64,000 nucleotides of DNA. Source: Brevundimonas fontaquae (GTDB lineage Bacteria; Pseudomonadota; Alphaproteobacteria; Caulobacterales; Caulobacteraceae). Both the position numbers and the translations under genes were made by a program. Shown here one piece after another: positions 1-12,032 of the stretch. Numbering within the stretch: position 1 is the first letter of the stretch; the number at the start of each line of letters is the position of its first letter. Under the pieces are notes generated by a model. The model was not told the DNA's origin and made no database searches. It saw nothing but the letters and a program-made list of their open reading frames with translations. The stretch is taken from NCBI RefSeq assembly GCF_017086445.1, contig NZ_CP070968.1, positions 2,418,001-2,482,000 of the forward strand, in the 5' to 3' direction.

Positions 1-545
1 GCGATGCAGTTAACCGTAATGCCGCGCGAGCCGACCTCCTGCGCCAGCGACTTCGAAAAGCCGATCATCCCGGCCTTGGACGCCGAATAGTTGGTCTGGC
101 CCGGATTGCCGGTCACGCCGACGACGGAGGTGACGCCGATGATTCGCCCCGAACGGCGCTTCATCATCCCCTTCACCGCCGCGCGGGTCAGGCGGAAATA
201 GCTTTCCAGGTTGACGGTCAGGACCGACTGGAAATCCTCATCCTTCATCCGCATCAGCAGGCCGTCTTTGGTGATGCCCGCATTGGCCACCAGGATGTCC
301 AGGGCTGAGCCCGCCGCCGTTTCGGCTGCGTTGACCAGATTGTCGACCGATTCCGGGTCCGACAGGTTCGCCGTGGCGAAATGCGCCCGCTCCCCCAGCT
401 CCTTGGCCAGATCGGCCAGCACGGCCTCGCGTGTGCCCGACAGCACCACCGTCGCGCCCTGGGCGTGCAGCGCCCGCGCCACCGCCCCGCCGATCCCGCC
501 CGTCGCGCCGGTCACCAGCGCGGTCTTGCCTGCAAGATTGAACAT
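1..545 (-). CDS. fabG: 3-oxoacyl-ACP reductase FabG (3' part cut by window edge)
   Basis: FabG is the NADPH-dependent ketoreductase of type II fatty acid synthesis and reduces 3-oxoacyl-ACP to 3-hydroxyacyl-ACP in the cytoplasm. About 181 codons are visible against a usual length near 247, so the C-terminus lies outside the window. The N-terminal Rossmann motif TGATGGIGGA, the NAG segment (VANAGIT), the catalytic Ser region (TSVVGVTGN) and the YSASK active site are all present, which makes this a canonical short-chain dehydrogenase and specifically FabG-like. The ATG at 545 follows a GGAGGGAACAG ribosome-binding site. It lies downstream of fabD on the same strand, the usual fabD-fabG order, with 144 bases between them occupied by a palindromic repeat. 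Identity is secure; only the missing end is uncertain. Confidence 0.95.
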   Translation of the reverse strand, partial: MFNLAGKTALVTGATGGIGGAVARALHAQGATVVLSGTREAVLADLAKELGERAHFATANLSDPESVDNLVNAAETAAGSALDILVANAGITKDGLLMRMKDEDFQSVLTVNLESYFRLTRAAVKGMMKRRSGRIIGVTSVVGVTGNPGQTNYSASKAGMIGFSKSLAQEVGSRGITVNCI

Positions 546-565
546 CTGTTCCCTCCATTCCTTCC

Positions 566-678
566 GTCATCCTCGGGCTTGCCCCGAGGATCAGGCGCTG
601 TGCGGCGCCGATGTCGATAATGGCGCTCAGACGCCGAAGTGCGGACCGTCCGATCCTCGGGTCAAGCCCGAGGATGAC
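566..678. repeat. Palindromic intergenic element between fabD and fabG
   Basis: Two 27-base arms face each other as inverted repeats, at 566-592 (GTCATCCTCGGGCTTGCCCC...) and 652-678 (its near-perfect reverse complement), separated by about 59 bases. Each arm is itself partly palindromic (CCTCGGG...CCCGAGG). This is the architecture of the REP/MITE-like intergenic elements common in alphaproteobacterial genomes. Transcribed, it would fold into a stable hairpin and could attenuate fabG transcription or protect the fabD mRNA end. That effect is inference. Confidence 0.75.
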
Positions 679-689
679 GACCTGGGGCT

Positions 690-1634
690 TCACACCGATT
701 TCGCGAACGCTTCCAACTCTTCGGGCGTATTCAGCGGCAAGGCCTCGGCGTCCGGCGCGATCCGCTTGGCCATGCCGGTCAGCACCTTGCCCGAGCCGAT
801 CTCGACAAAGCGCGTCACGCCGCCTTCGGTCGCCATCCATTCCATGCTCTCGCGCCAACGTACCCGGCCGGTGACCTGTTCGACCAGCAGGCGACGGATG
901 ACTTCCGGATCGCTCTCGGGCCGCGCCAGGACGTTGGCGACGACGGGCACGACCGGCGCGACGATCTTCGCCTCGGCCAGGGCGGCGGCCATCTCGTCGG
1001 CAGCGGGCTGCATCAGCGGACAGTGGAAGGGCGCCGAGACGTTCAGCGGGATCGCCCGCGCGCCCAGTTCCTTGGCCTTCTCGATCGCCCGATCCACGGC
1101 GGCCTTCTCGCCTGAGATGACGATGTTGCCGTTGTTGTTGTCATTGGCGACCACGCAGACGCCGACTTCCGAACCGGCCGCCGCCGCTGCTTCCGCCAGC
1201 GCCAGATCGGTCTTGGGCCCGATCAGCGAGGCCATCGCCCCCTGCCCCACCGGCACGGCGCGCTGCATGGCCTGACCGCGCAGCTTCAGCAGCCGCGCCG
1301 TGTCCGACAGCGAGATCGCGCCCGCGGCCGCCAGGGCCGAATATTCGCCCAGCGAGTGACCGGCCACATAGGCCGCGCTCGCCACGTCAAAGCCGAACTC
1401 GGCCTTCAAGGCCCGGATCGCCGCCACGGACACCGCCATCAATGCAGGCTGGGCGTTCTCGGTCAGGGTCAGTTGATCCTCGGGGCCTTCGCGCATCAGC
1501 ACCGACAGCTTCTGGCCCAGCGCCTCATCCACCTCGGCGAAGACGTCGCGAGCGGATTGGAAAGCGTCCGCCAACGGCGCGCCCATGCCGACGGCCTGGC
1601 TGCCCTGTCCCGGAAACAGAAGTGCGAGGGTCAT
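690..1634 (-). CDS. fabD: Malonyl-CoA:ACP transacylase FabD
   Basis: FabD moves the malonyl group from CoA to acyl carrier protein and so supplies the extender unit for fatty acid synthesis. The 314-residue product matches the usual family length of about 310. The N-terminal FPGQGSQ motif (residues 7-13) and the nucleophile elbow GHSLGEY (92-98, Ser94) are intact, and a second-half SAPFHC segment carries the catalytic His. An upstream in-frame codon would add 24 residues, but the product then would not begin at the family-conserved MTLALLFPGQG, so the ATG at 1634 is preferred. fabG follows on the same strand. Upstream lies the long repeat copy A rather than another fab gene. Confidence 0.96.
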   Translation of the reverse strand: MTLALLFPGQGSQAVGMGAPLADAFQSARDVFAEVDEALGQKLSVLMREGPEDQLTLTENAQPALMAVSVAAIRALKAEFGFDVASAAYVAGHSLGEYSALAAAGAISLSDTARLLKLRGQAMQRAVPVGQGAMASLIGPKTDLALAEAAAAAGSEVGVCVVANDNNNGNIVISGEKAAVDRAIEKAKELGARAIPLNVSAPFHCPLMQPAADEMAAALAEAKIVAPVVPVVANVLARPESDPEVIRRLLVEQVTGRVRWRESMEWMATEGGVTRFVEIGSGKVLTGMAKRIAPDAEALPLNTPEELEAFAKSV

Positions 1635-1708
1635 CGACCGCTCCCTGAATCGTTCATCAAGGCGCGGACCCGTAAGCCGAGACTTACCCGAGGGCAAGCG
1701 CCACACAC

Positions 1709-2370
1709 CGTCTCCTCCTCACTTGTGGGGAGGCGACCGACCCCGGGTCTCGCCGAAGGCGAGCCCGAGGACAGGCGGCGCGGTGGAGGGGTTCTTGACG
1801 TCCCATAGAGGAGGCGGATGCGCTGAAGAGCCCCTCCGTCTCTCCGCTGCGCTTCGAGCCTCCTCCCCATGACATGGGGAGGAGACGTCGCTCAGCCATC
1901 GCAATGCCGCTGGCCCACTCGCAGCGATTTCAACCGCTTGCCGATTTATGTCCCCCGTCTCCCATCCACGGGGTCAAACGACCCCATAATGCAGCGGTCT
2001 CGTCGCATGGAGGGCTCGCCTGGCCTGCGACCTTGCGGCGGCGAGAGCGGATGGAACGGGGGCGATGGTGAGATCCCATCGCGGCGCCGGGGCTGATCGG
2101 TCGGGGAATCGCCCCGGCGTCCGCAGTCGCGTCGCAGGGTCGAGGGGGATACTCGGCCGAACCGGGGATCGGGGATCGCTGCTCCGACCCGCCCGTCGCA
2201 GGCTTATGGGGTTAGGCGATAAGACCGCCACCGCTCGGCGCCCCGAGCTTGCAGGCCAACCACCCGCGCGGAGCGTCATACCCTTCGTCGAAACGGTAAC
2301 AACACAACAGAACTCCGGGCGAAGGCCCGGCGCTCCGCCCAGCCCTCCAGACCTCGCTGCGACCGCGCGA
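1709..2370 (+). repeat. Mosaic intergenic repeat, copy A (partner of inverted copy B at 19793-20427)
   Basis: This roughly 660-base non-coding stretch matches the reverse complement of 19793-20427 block by block. Conserved blocks include 1709-1790 and 1825-1887 (CTCCTCCCC/GGGGAGGAG hairpins), 1890-2065, about 2129-2158, 2194-2298 and about 2313-2370. The 105-base block 2194-2298 shows about two mismatches to the other copy by eye. Between the blocks the sequence differs but still forms hairpins, such as GCCGGGGC/GCCCCGGC at 2086-2118. A 16-base hairpin at 1970-1985 keeps pairing in copy B through a wobble-compatible A/G change. No ORF keeps one frame across the blocks. Copy A ends 101 bases before ettA and points the same way. 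It fills most of the 837-base gap between fabD and ettA; the remainder shows nothing recognisable. Confidence 0.85.
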
Positions 2371-2471
2371 GGGCGAAGACGCCTGCGCGCCATATTTGCC
2401 CTTCGCGCGCAGGATCGCTACATCCGGCGCAACTCCCCATTCAGACGAACCCGAAGGGCGCACCGCACCTC

Positions 2472-4139
<1,668 letters not shown>

Positions 4140-4168
4140 TCGCCTGATCTGACAAGAGGAGCCGCTGC

Positions 4169-5095
4169 ATGACCCAACGCCCCGCCGTTCTCATCATGCA
4201 GCGGCATCTTGCGCCGCTCTCGGGATTTCTGGAGAGCGCCTACGACGTCTATCGCTTCTGGGAAGGTCCGCCCATCGAGGCCGCCCACGACATCCGCGTC
4301 ATGGTCGTCGCCGGCGAGGCGCCGCTGGACAAGGCGCTGATCGAACGCCTGCCGAACCTCGACCTGATCGCCTGTTTTACCTCCGGCTATGACGGGATCG
4401 ACATCGACTGGTGCCGCCAGCGCGGTCTGCCCGTCACCCACGCCCCTGGCGTCAATCACGAGGATGTCGCCGATCACGCCCTCGGCCTGATCCTGGCCGC
4501 GCGCCGTCAGATCGCCTCGGGCGACCGTCAGGTCCGCGACGGCGGCTGGACCTTCGAGACGCGCACCATCACGACGTCGCTCGCCGGCCAGAAGCTGGGC
4601 ATCGTCGGCTTGGGCCACATCGGCAAGGCCGTCGCCGACCGCGCCGAGGCCTTCCGAATGGCGGTCAGTTGGTGGGGGCCGCGGCCGCACGACGCCGAAT
4701 GGCCACGCGCCGACAGCCTGCTGGCGCTCGCCAAGGCCAGCGACATCCTCGTCGTCGCCTGCAAGGCGGACGAGACCAATCGCGGTCTGATCTCGCCGGA
4801 CATCATCGAGGCGCTTGGTCCCGACGGACTGCTGGTCAACGTCTCGCGCGGTCAGGTCGTGGACGAGGACGCCCTGATCGCCGTCTTGAAGTCAGGGACA
4901 TTGGGTCAGGCGGCCCTGGATGTCTTCGTCGAAGAGCCGACAGATCCAGCCCGCTGGGCTGACGTGCCCAATGTCATTCTGACGCCCCACACCGCAGGGG
5001 CCACGACCGCCGGGGTGCAGGGCATGCTAATGCTGCTGATCGAAAATCTGCAGGCGCATTTCGCAGGCGAGCCGCTGAAGACGCCCGTCGTCTGA
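4169..5095 (+). CDS. D-2-hydroxyacid dehydrogenase (glyoxylate/hydroxypyruvate reductase type)
   Basis: This 308-residue protein is an NAD(P)-dependent D-isomer 2-hydroxyacid dehydrogenase. The dinucleotide fold begins with GIVGLGHIG in the middle of the chain. The catalytic triad of the family is visible: Arg in NVSRGQVVDE, Glu in VEEPTD and His in TPHTAG. Such enzymes reduce glyoxylate, hydroxypyruvate or other 2-keto acids; the exact substrate cannot be told from sequence, and the family also includes phosphoglycerate and erythronate-4-phosphate dehydrogenases. It lacks a C-terminal ACT domain, so it is not a full-length SerA. AGAGGA sits about ten bases before the ATG. It follows ettA by 29 bases and may be co-transcribed with it, without an obvious functional link. 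Confidence 0.88.
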   Translation: MTQRPAVLIMQRHLAPLSGFLESAYDVYRFWEGPPIEAAHDIRVMVVAGEAPLDKALIERLPNLDLIACFTSGYDGIDIDWCRQRGLPVTHAPGVNHEDVADHALGLILAARRQIASGDRQVRDGGWTFETRTITTSLAGQKLGIVGLGHIGKAVADRAEAFRMAVSWWGPRPHDAEWPRADSLLALAKASDILVVACKADETNRGLISPDIIEALGPDGLLVNVSRGQVVDEDALIAVLKSGTLGQAALDVFVEEPTDPARWADVPNVILTPHTAGATTAGVQGMLMLLIENLQAHFAGEPLKTPVV

Positions 5096-5097
5096 CT

Positions 5098-5502
5098 TCA
5101 GCGGGGACGCTGCGGCCGCTCGTCCGCCGTCACCACGCCGTCGCCGTTCTTGTCCATCGCCTTGAAGGCGGCGGCGAGGCCCACGTCGAACTCTTCGCGA
5201 GTAATGCGCCCGTCCGCATCGGCGTCGAAGCGCGCCAGCATACGACCGCCGCGTGCATTGGCCAGTTCGCTGGCGTCGACCACGCCGTCTTCATTGGCGT
5301 CCAGACGATTGAACATCTGGGTCATGCGGGCCTGCATCTGGGCCAGGTTTTCGCGCTCCGGCGGCCGCATCTGTCCGCCCATAGGCCTTCCCGGCATTTC
5401 AGGCCCAGACATTTGAGGAATCGGCGTTTCGGGGAAGTCGCTCTTGGCCAACGCCGGACCGGCGGCGGCGACAGCAAGAGCGGCGATGAACAAGCTACGC
5501 AT
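5098..5502 (-). CDS. Secreted EF-hand calcium-binding protein
   Basis: A 134-residue protein with an N-terminal Sec signal peptide (RSLFIAALAVAAAGPALA, cleavage likely after ALA around residue 19) and three EF-hand loops in the mature part: DANEDGVVDASE, DADADGRITREE and DKNGDGVVTADE. The calcium-ligating Asp/Asn/Asp pattern is good in the first two; in the third the Asp and Gly are kept. A Met/Pro-rich linker separates the signal peptide from the hands. The ATG at 5502 is preferred over an upstream codon because it starts the signal peptide and has TTGGAG in front. The product is probably periplasmic, binding calcium or acting as a sensor or buffer. It is transcribed divergently from the methionine operon, and its stop is two bases from the dehydrogenase stop. 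Specific role unknown. Confidence 0.85.
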   Translation of the reverse strand: MRSLFIAALAVAAAGPALAKSDFPETPIPQMSGPEMPGRPMGGQMRPPERENLAQMQARMTQMFNRLDANEDGVVDASELANARGGRMLARFDADADGRITREEFDVGLAAAFKAMDKNGDGVVTADERPQRPR

Positions 5503-5595
5503 AAGATCACTCCAAGACAGGTCTGCTGGCTTTAACGCGCGCACGAACCATTCCCGTCGACACGTTTCCAAGAAACCGATTTCACTTGCCAAATC

Positions 5596-5615
5596 ATATA
5601 AGGATATCTTTATAT
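5596..5615. promoter_or_regulatory. 20-bp palindromic operator upstream of the met operon
   Basis: The sequence ATATAAGGATATCTTTATAT is an almost perfect palindrome (18 of 20 positions symmetric) centred on GATATC. It stands out as very AT-rich in GC-rich DNA. It lies six bases before the ATG of the ArsR-methyltransferase gene, so a bound dimer would cover the promoter or ribosome-binding region. ArsR-family dimers bind such palindromes, which makes autoregulation of the whole operon the simplest reading (inference). Confidence 0.7.
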
Positions 5616-5621
5616 GAGCAT

Positions 5622-6581
5622 ATGAGTTTGTCCGCCGATCAGACTGTTGAAGCCCTTCGCGCCGCCGGCGAACCCACCCGTCTGCGCGTCCTGTCCCTGC
5701 TGGCGGGCGAAGAGCTTTCGGTCATGGAAATGTCGCGCATCCTGGACCAGAGCCAACCTCGGGTGTCGCGCCATCTAAAGCTGATGACCGACGCCGGGCT
5801 TATCGAACGCTTTCCCGACGGCGCCCGCGTCTATTACCGCCTGTCGCATGACGCCCAGGCGCGCCGGCTGATCGATACGGTGCTGGACATCTTGTCCGAG
5901 GACGCCGGCGAGGCCGATCATCGCCGTCTGGATGAGGTCCGCAAGGACCGCGAGGAAGCCGCCGCCAGCTATTTCGAACAGGTCGCGCCCCAGTGGGACC
6001 GCCTGCGTTCGCTCTACGTCAGCGAAAGCGCCGTCGAGGCGGCGCTGGAAAAGGCGGTCGGTCCCGGCCCCTTCGAACGGGTCGTCGATCTGGGTACGGG
6101 CTCGGGTCGGATGCTGACCCTGTTCGGCAAGAAGGCGAAGATGTCAGTCGGGCTGGACCTCAGCCAGAACATGCTGAACATCGCCCGCACCAACGTCACC
6201 AAGGCGGGCGTGGAGCAGGTCGAACTGCGCCACGGCGACATCTTCGCCACCCGCCTGCCCGCCGCCAGCGCCGATCTGGTGATCGTGCATCAGGTGCTGC
6301 ACTATCTGTCCGATCCGTCCGCCGCCGTCGCCGAGGCCGCCCGCCTGGTCAGTCCGAACGGCCGCCTGGTCATCATCGACTTCGCCCCGCACGACTTCGA
6401 ACATATGCGCGAGGCGCATCAGCATCGTCGCCTGGGCTTCGCCGACAGCGAGATCAACGGCTGGCTGGTTGACGGCGGCCTGACGCCATCGGCCCCCATC
6501 GCCCTGCCCCACGATGCCGAGGGCCTGACCGTGACCATCTGGACGGCGGAACGCCGCGTCCAGGACAGAAAGACCGCCTGA
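5622..6581 (+). CDS. ArsR-family regulator fused to a SAM-dependent methyltransferase domain
   Basis: The first ~80 residues form an ArsR-type winged helix (GEPTRLRVLSLL, recognition helix QSQPRVSRHLKLM, wing FPDGARVYYRL). The rest, from about residue 110, is a class I methyltransferase fold with the SAM-binding motif VVDLGTGSGRML near 153-164 and a VHQVLHYL segment. Fused ArsR-methyltransferase proteins next to methionine-cycle genes are known in Alphaproteobacteria. Here the domain may sense S-adenosylmethionine or S-adenosylhomocysteine rather than methylate a substrate (inference; SahR-like). The ATG at 5622 is chosen because an earlier TTG would place the operator inside the gene. metF follows with a one-base TGATG overlap, so translation is coupled. 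The 319-residue length suits a two-domain protein. Confidence 0.85.
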   Translation: MSLSADQTVEALRAAGEPTRLRVLSLLAGEELSVMEMSRILDQSQPRVSRHLKLMTDAGLIERFPDGARVYYRLSHDAQARRLIDTVLDILSEDAGEADHRRLDEVRKDREEAAASYFEQVAPQWDRLRSLYVSESAVEAALEKAVGPGPFERVVDLGTGSGRMLTLFGKKAKMSVGLDLSQNMLNIARTNVTKAGVEQVELRHGDIFATRLPAASADLVIVHQVLHYLSDPSAAVAEAARLVSPNGRLVIIDFAPHDFEHMREAHQHRRLGFADSEINGWLVDGGLTPSAPIALPHDAEGLTVTIWTAERRVQDRKTA

Positions 6582-7537
6582 TGGCCTCCTCCGCCTCCCT
6601 CAATCTGGCCGATGCCCGCGCCCTCTTGCTATCGCCGCTTGGCCCTGTGGCCCGCGCCGGATCGAACCGCGACGCCGTCCGCGTCTCGTTCGAATTCTTT
6701 CCGCCCAAGACCGATGAGGCCGAGGCCAATCTTTGGAAGGCGATCCGGCGTCTGGAGCCGCTGAACCCCGCCTTCGTCTCCGTCACCTACGGCGCCGGCG
6801 GTTCGACCCGCGAGCGGACCCACCGCACAGTCCAGCGCATCATCACCGAGACTTCCCTACGCCCCGCCGCCCACCTGACCTGCGTCGAGGCCAGCCGTGA
6901 CGAGGTCGACGAGGTCATCGAAGGCTACAAGGCGATCGGAGTCGATCACATCGTGGCTCTGCGCGGCGATCCGCCCGGTGGTGCCGGGATCGGCGGCGTC
7001 TATCAGCCGCGCGCCGACGGCTATGCCAACGCCACCGAACTGACCGCCGCCATCAACCGCATCGGCGGATTTGATGTCACGGTCGGCGCCTATCCCGAAC
7101 GCCATCCCGAAAGCCCCTCCATCGGTCACGACATCGAAGTGCTGAAGGCCAAGGTCGACGCTGGAGCCACCCGCGCCGTCAGCCAGTTCTTCTTCGACAT
7201 CGACGCCTTCCTGCGGTTCCGCGACCGGGTGCGGGCGGCGGGCGTCACCATTCCCCTGATCCCAGGCGTCATGCCCGTGTCCAACTTCGCTGGTCTTCAG
7301 CGGATGTGCGGCGCGTGCGGCGCCAGCATTCCCGACTGGCTGAAGGCGCATTTCGACGGCCTGGACGACGATCCCGAAACCCGCAAACTGCTGGCCGCCT
7401 CGGTCGCCGCCGAGACCTGCGCGCGCCTGCAGGAAGAGGGTTTCTCGGACTTCCACTTCTACACCCTGAACCGCGCCGACCTGGTCTATGCGATCTGTCG
7501 CGTTCTGGGCGTACGCGAGACGGCGGCGGCGCAATGA
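6581..7537 (+). CDS. metF: 5,10-methylenetetrahydrofolate reductase MetF
   Basis: MetF reduces 5,10-methylenetetrahydrofolate to 5-methyltetrahydrofolate with FAD, providing the methyl group used by MetH. Recognisable family segments are SFEFFPPKTDEAE, the VTYGAGGSTRERT motif, HLTCV, the LRGDPP flavin/folate loop and SQFFFD. The 318-residue length slightly exceeds the usual ~295 because of about 30 extra N-terminal residues before SFEFFPP. The start ATG overlaps the stop of the regulator gene and the stop overlaps the metH start (ATGA), so the four genes form a tightly coupled operon. Regulation is probably through the palindrome at 5596-5615. Confidence 0.96.
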   Translation: MASSASLNLADARALLLSPLGPVARAGSNRDAVRVSFEFFPPKTDEAEANLWKAIRRLEPLNPAFVSVTYGAGGSTRERTHRTVQRIITETSLRPAAHLTCVEASRDEVDEVIEGYKAIGVDHIVALRGDPPGGAGIGGVYQPRADGYANATELTAAINRIGGFDVTVGAYPERHPESPSIGHDIEVLKAKVDAGATRAVSQFFFDIDAFLRFRDRVRAAGVTIPLIPGVMPVSNFAGLQRMCGACGASIPDWLKAHFDGLDDDPETRKLLAASVAAETCARLQEEGFSDFHFYTLNRADLVYAICRVLGVRETAAAQ

Positions 7538-8616
7538 GCCGCGCAGAACGCATCGCCGCCCTGCATCAGGCGGCTAAGGAACGCATCCTGGTCCTCGATG
7601 GCAGTTGGGGTGTCATGATCCAGCGTCGCGGGCTGGACGAAGCCGACTTCCGCGCCGACCGCTTCGTCGCCGCCAACGGCTATGACGATAAACACCAGAT
7701 GAAGGGGAACAACGACATCCTCTGCATCACGCGGCCCGATGTCATCGCCGACCTGCACGACCAGTATTTCGCCGCCGGCGCCGACATCAGCGAAACCAAC
7801 ACCTTCTCCGGCACCACCATCGCCCAGGAGGACTACGCCCTGGACGCCCAGGCGGTGTGGGACATCAATCTGGAAGGCGCCAAACTGGCCCGCGCCGCCG
7901 CCGACCATTGGACGGAAAAGGAGCCGCACAAGCCGCGGTTCGCCGCCGGCTCCATCGGCCCGCTGAACAAGATGCTGTCGATGTCGTCCGACGTGAACGA
8001 CCCCGGCGCCCGCAGCGTGACCTTCGACCAGGTCTATGAGGCCTATCGTCATCAGGTGAAGGCGCTGAACGAGGGCGGGGTCGATCTCTATCTGATCGAA
8101 ACCATCACCGACACGCTGAACTGCAAGGCTGCGATCAAGGCGATCAAGGACTTGGAAGACGAGGGCATGGACGCCCTGCCCATCTGGATCAGCGGCACCA
8201 TCACCGATCGTTCTGGCCGCACCCTGTCGGGTCAGACCGCCGAGGCCTTCTGGAATAGCGTGCGCCATGCCAAACCCTTCGCCGTCGGCTTCAACTGCGC
8301 CTTGGGCGCCGACCTGATGCGACCCTTCATCGCCGAGCTGAGCCGCGTCGCCGACACCCTGGTCGCCGCCTATCCCAACGCCGGCCTTCCCAACGCCATG
8401 GGCCAATACGACGAAGAACCGCACGAGACCGCCCACTTCATCGAGGAATGGGCCGCCTCCGGCCTGGTCAACATCGTCGGCGGCTGTTGCGGCACGACGC
8501 CGGATCACATTCGTCACGTCGCCGAAGAGGTCGCGCCGCTGAAGCCGCGCGCCATCCCGGAACGGCCGGTGGCCCTGCGTCTGTCCGGCCTCGAACCTTT
8601 TGAATTGGTAGCGTAA
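7534..8616 (+). CDS. metH: Methionine synthase, homocysteine-binding half (split MetH, part 1)
   Basis: This 360-residue protein is the N-terminal homocysteine S-methyltransferase barrel of cobalamin-dependent methionine synthase. It starts with the family motif [12 protein letters not shown] and carries the zinc-binding cysteines in FNCALG (about residue 254) and VGGCCGTTP (about 315). It ends at SGLEPF, exactly where the linker to the folate-binding barrel begins in one-piece MetH. The TAA stop is immediately followed, in the same reading frame, by the GTG start of the second half, so the two parts are separated by a single stop codon. The start overlaps metF by four bases. The product must assemble with part 2 to transfer the methyl group to homocysteine. 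Confidence 0.94.
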   Translation: MSRAERIAALHQAAKERILVLDGSWGVMIQRRGLDEADFRADRFVAANGYDDKHQMKGNNDILCITRPDVIADLHDQYFAAGADISETNTFSGTTIAQEDYALDAQAVWDINLEGAKLARAAADHWTEKEPHKPRFAAGSIGPLNKMLSMSSDVNDPGARSVTFDQVYEAYRHQVKALNEGGVDLYLIETITDTLNCKAAIKAIKDLEDEGMDALPIWISGTITDRSGRTLSGQTAEAFWNSVRHAKPFAVGFNCALGADLMRPFIAELSRVADTLVAAYPNAGLPNAMGQYDEEPHETAHFIEEWAASGLVNIVGGCCGTTPDHIRHVAEEVAPLKPRAIPERPVALRLSGLEPFELVA

Positions 8617-11271
<2,655 letters not shown>

Positions 11272-11283
<12 letters not shown>

Positions 11284-11302
11284 GCAGGGCTCAAGCCGCC
11301 GT
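11272..11302. terminator. Hairpin terminator at the end of the met operon
   Basis: A perfect 13-base stem (ACGGCGGCTTGAG / CTCAAGCCGCCGT) with a five-base loop overlaps the metH stop codon. There is no long U-tract on the plus strand, and only a short T-containing run follows on the minus strand. It lies between two convergent genes and probably ends transcripts from both sides. Confidence 0.7.
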
Positions 11303-11328
11303 CTGTCATCGGAAAAACGCCGAACTAA

Positions 11329-11892
11329 TCAGTTGATACCGACGCTCTCCAGCGTGGCGGGCGGCGTGGTGATGTTGTCGCGCAGGCGGCGCGCGGCGTG
11401 CTCACAGCGGCCCGGCAGACCGAAGAACAGGCCGAACGACTGGCTGCGCGCCTCGGCATCGGGGTTTGCCATTAACGGCGCCCACTGCGCCTTGACGGCG
11501 GCGACGGCCTGCTCAGCCTCGGCCTTCAAAGCCGCCGATTGGCGCGGCGCGGCCGCAGCCAAGGCGCTACGGAAATCCTGGGCTTCGAGACGACCCAGAC
11601 GCACCAGTTCGACATCCTCCGGCGCGCGCGACGTCAGCGTCTCGCCCAGATCGGCATGGCCCGTCACCAGGGCATCGCACCACGCCACCAGCGGATAGTC
11701 CGCACTCGGCGCGCCGCGCGGCAACGGCCGTGCATAGGCGATGGCCTCGCGCGTCTTCAACGCATCGGCCGTCTCGCCCGAGCGATTACCCGTCACGATC
11801 GGTCCATCCTGGGCGGTAGCATCCTGGGACGCGACGAGCAGCAACGGCAACGCAACTAAGCCGCTGAGAAGGATCGCAACAAATCTAGCCAT
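11329..11892 (-). CDS. Secreted protein of unknown function
   Basis: 187 residues. The N-terminus ARFVAILLSGLVALPLLLVASQDATAQ is a signal peptide, with cleavage likely after ATA or near the Gln-Asp at about 27-29. The mature part is rich in Ala and Arg, contains two Cys residues (AWCDAL and GRCEHAARRL) that could form a disulfide, and has predicted helices such as ALKAEAEQAVAAVKAQW. I recognise no named domain. The ATG at 11892 is chosen because GCAGGT precedes it and it starts the signal peptide; the longer frame has no such support. It converges on the met operon and may share the hairpin between them. Function unknown. Confidence 0.75.
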   Translation of the reverse strand: MARFVAILLSGLVALPLLLVASQDATAQDGPIVTGNRSGETADALKTREAIAYARPLPRGAPSADYPLVAWCDALVTGHADLGETLTSRAPEDVELVRLGRLEAQDFRSALAAAAPRQSAALKAEAEQAVAAVKAQWAPLMANPDAEARSQSFGLFFGLPGRCEHAARRLRDNITTPPATLESVGIN

Positions 11893-11973
11893 AACTACCT
11901 GCAAACTTGCCTGAATGTGTGGGTGTGTAGAAGGCAACGCATAGCTTGCAACGTGGCCTTTTATGGGGCGCGC

Positions 11974-12010
11974 AGAAAAAAGGGCGGCGAACCTGCGTTC
12001 GCCGCCCCAT
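11974..12010 (-). terminator. Rho-independent terminator of the Oar-like receptor gene
   Basis: On the minus strand a ten-base stem (GGGCGGCGAA / TTCGCCGCCC, positions 11982-12007) with a six-base loop is followed by a run of T residues at 11974-11981. It begins about 25 bases after the receptor stop codon. T residues also follow the stem on the plus strand, so it could work in both directions. Confidence 0.85.
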
Positions 12011-12032
12011 TTTTTTCGTCCCGTATTGAAGC

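Noticed and set aside
238..858. Overlapping frames across fabD and fabG and the repeat
   Set aside because: Shadow frames; they combine pieces of both genes with the palindromic repeat and contain no independent motif.
2206..2370. Short conserved ORF (MGLGDKTATARRPELAGQ...) in both repeat copies
   Set aside because: The peptide is alike only because the DNA block is nearly identical. Flanking blocks are in different frames in the two copies, and no ribosome-binding site is seen, so the repeat is treated as non-coding.
11284..11328. Cobalamin or SAM riboswitch associated with the met genes
   Set aside because: No B12-box or SAM-riboswitch core was found before the operon; the palindrome at 5596-5615 is a better regulatory candidate.
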